A stretch of 64,000 nt of DNA from the NCBI GenBank assembly GCA_947471745.1, contig CANJKZ010000724.1, positions 496,001 through 560,000 on the forward strand, given 5' to 3'. This DNA comes from Closterium sp. Naga37s-1 (Eukaryota; Streptophyta; Zygnematophyceae; Desmidiales; Closteriaceae). The notes under the pieces were generated by a model. That model had not been told where the DNA came from, searched no databases, and saw only the letters and a list, made by a program, of their open reading frames with translations. The position numbers were made by a program, and so were the translations under genes. Positions 62,868 through 64,000 of this stretch are shown piece after piece (position 1 is the stretch's first letter; every line of letters begins with the position of its first letter).

Positions 62868-64000
62868 CTAACTGGGTGTAGAAACACTGGTGGTCACAAG
62901 GCGGCAACGCCTTGGTGAAGATATCTGCAGTGTTGGCCTCGGAAACCACACGTCGCACGAGTGCCTGGCCACGCTGCTGCAACTCTCGCAGAAGGAAGTA
63001 ATGAAGCCGGATGTGCTTCGCCTTCCCAACCAGTCGAGGCTCCTCGCACAATAGGATAGCAGACCTGTTGTTGGCAAACAAGACTGGGGGAGAGCGAGGC
63101 CGCTGACCAGGTCGGTGAGGAGGAAAGACAGCCAGCGAAGCTCCTGGGCGGCCATGCCCACAGCGTACACCCCTACCTCACAGCTGAAACTGGAGACGGA
63201 CGACGCCCGAGTCGACCTCCACGAAACAGCTCCGGTCCCAAGGCTGAAGCAGTAACACTGTGTAGACCGCAGCGACTCAGCGTCGTCGGCCCACGACGAG
63301 TCTGAGAAACCTGTGAGTGTAAATGGCTGTTTCCCTCCAAGGACAATTCCCATGCCTGATGTACTCGCCACATACTTCGCCACCCTCTTAGCCGCGTACC
63401 AGTGGGAAGGTTGGTGTCTCCCAGGCGCAACAAAGCGCGCCAGGACGCTAAGAGGGTAATCTAGGTCTGGGCGAGTGCAGGTCATCAGGTACACGAGACA
63501 ACCCACCAACTCAGGATATGGACCGCTGGACTCAAATGGCTCATCCAAAGGTGGAGCCGTGAGCCCATGATGTACGGGGGTGAACTGTACCTTGGAGAAC
63601 GGGAAGCGAAATCGCGTGAGGATCTGCTCGACCATATGTGACTGCGTCAGCGTAGTGGTGCGAGCTGCCCTGTCCCTATTGTTCTGCAGGCCAAGGTAGC
63701 GCTGCAGCTCACCAAGGTCAGTGCAAGTATGTCTCCTCTGCAGTTCCTCCTTCACGGAGGCCAGTGCGCGTCGGTCGGGAGTGGCGAAGACCAGGTCGTC
63801 AACGTAGACTAGAACAAAGAACGGGGTCGAGCCATGGCGGACGAAGAGCGACGGGTCAGCAGACGGCGGAAAGAAGTCAAGCGCTGCAAGAGTCGTGCGC
63901 AGTGTGTCGTGCCACTCACGGGGAGCCTGGCGCAGGCCGTCGACTGGTCGACGCAGCTGCCACTTGGTCCCAGGAGGGAAAGAGCCAGTGAAGCCAGGCG
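62868..64000 (-). pseudogene. RT and RNase H of copia J
   Basis: Minus strand from 64000: GLRQAPREWHDTLRTTLAAL, STPFFVLVYVDDLVFATPD, RAARTTTLTQSHMVEQILTR, LVGCLVYLMTCTRPDLDYPL and RNase H GFSDSSWADD. A one-base shift near 63105 follows LTDLVS, and the other frame continues ANNRSAILLCEEPRLVGKAK to NTADIFTKALPPCDHQ. Very close to A in its RNase H. Confidence 0.85.

Larger units (their letters stand above)
53765..64000 (-). mobile_element. Copia H, minus strand, split by G and J, runs past the window
   Basis: The 3' LTR is split. TGTTAGAATCAGGAAC starts at 53765 and runs to 53797, and the rest is at 60930-61050, ending GGTTTTGACA. The polypurine run (rc of CACCCCCATAGG) and the shared 3' block follow. 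RNase H and RT occupy 61230-62371. There element J interrupts the RT, so the remainder of H must lie beyond 64000. G inserted into its LTR with duplication ACTAG. Confidence 0.85.
62376..64000 (-). mobile_element. Copia J, minus strand, inserted in H, runs past the window
   Basis: The 3' LTR is 62376-62507 (132 bp, TGTTGTTAAG to ATAGCTTGACA on the plus strand). It is preceded by CTGAG at 62371-62375, the likely target duplication, whose partner is outside. Next to it are the polypurine run (rc of CACCCTCATAG), the shared 3' block, then RNase H and RT up to the window edge. The LTR contains CCTAACCCTAACCCTAAC. Confidence 0.85.

Noticed and set aside
1-64000. Genetic code with TAG as glutamine
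   Set aside because: The MePCE gene and four copia polyproteins stop at TAG where family homology ends, and continuing would add non-conserved tails. Kept only as an alternative in the amber finding.

Overview
The window reads as nuclear DNA of a green-lineage (streptophyte-type) eukaryote. The evidence is spliceosomal introns, Ty1/copia retrotransposons primed from the initiator-Met tRNA (TGGTATCAGAGC next to the LTRs), plant-style telobox motifs in the LTRs, and one host gene of the BCDIN3/MePCE family. A charophyte alga would fit, but I cannot name the species from sequence alone. There is no sign of operons, Shine-Dalgarno sites, CRISPR arrays, rRNA or tRNA genes.

Layout. From 1 to about 21.0 kb there is a four-element nest. 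Copia Z (1-2419 and 19691-about 21006) is split by copia A (2420-19685, duplication CGCTG). A is split by the young deletion derivative B (5224-8477, duplication TCGTT) and by the intact, nearly LTR-identical copia C on the minus strand (10071-16554, duplication GCTGG). From 21.0 to 34 kb lies a DNA-transposon-rich stretch. It holds a small terminal-inverted-repeat element split by minus-strand copia D (21295-27565, itself carrying a 772-bp solo LTR), an unrecognised spliced gene, the short non-autonomous LTR element E (29091-30559), and a multi-exon Plavaka/CACTA-like transposase gene on the minus strand. From 34 to 39 kb are degenerate copia fragments and a GTCGAC-rich repeat tract. From 39.4 to 44.7 kb lies copia F (plus strand, both ends missing).

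From 45610 to 53022 sits the only clear cellular gene, an eight-exon RNA 5'-gamma-phosphate methyltransferase (MePCE/BCDIN3) of 428 codons, reconstructed from canonical GT/AG junctions with correct phases. Its introns are its striking feature. Six of seven begin with a tandem repeat at or next to the 5' splice site. In introns 1, 4, 5 and 6 the repeat unit contains the exon-intron junction itself, so the real donor is the first of a series of near-identical decoys (about 124 in intron 4).

From 53 to 64 kb the copia nesting resumes on the minus strand: a decayed copia end, a 185-bp Tourist-like MITE, copia H (LTR split by copia G, body split by copia J), and G carrying a 370-bp solo LTR.

How the parts relate. 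The copia families Z, A, B, D, E, F, G, H and J share a 3' noncoding block before the polypurine tract. Those that retain coding sequence share a conserved pre-RT segment and usually a hypervariable Gly/Ala-rich spacer between integrase and reverse transcriptase. Only C looks capable of encoding a full polyprotein, and B and E look like recently moved non-autonomous elements. The MePCE gene is a host island in this transposon-dense DNA.
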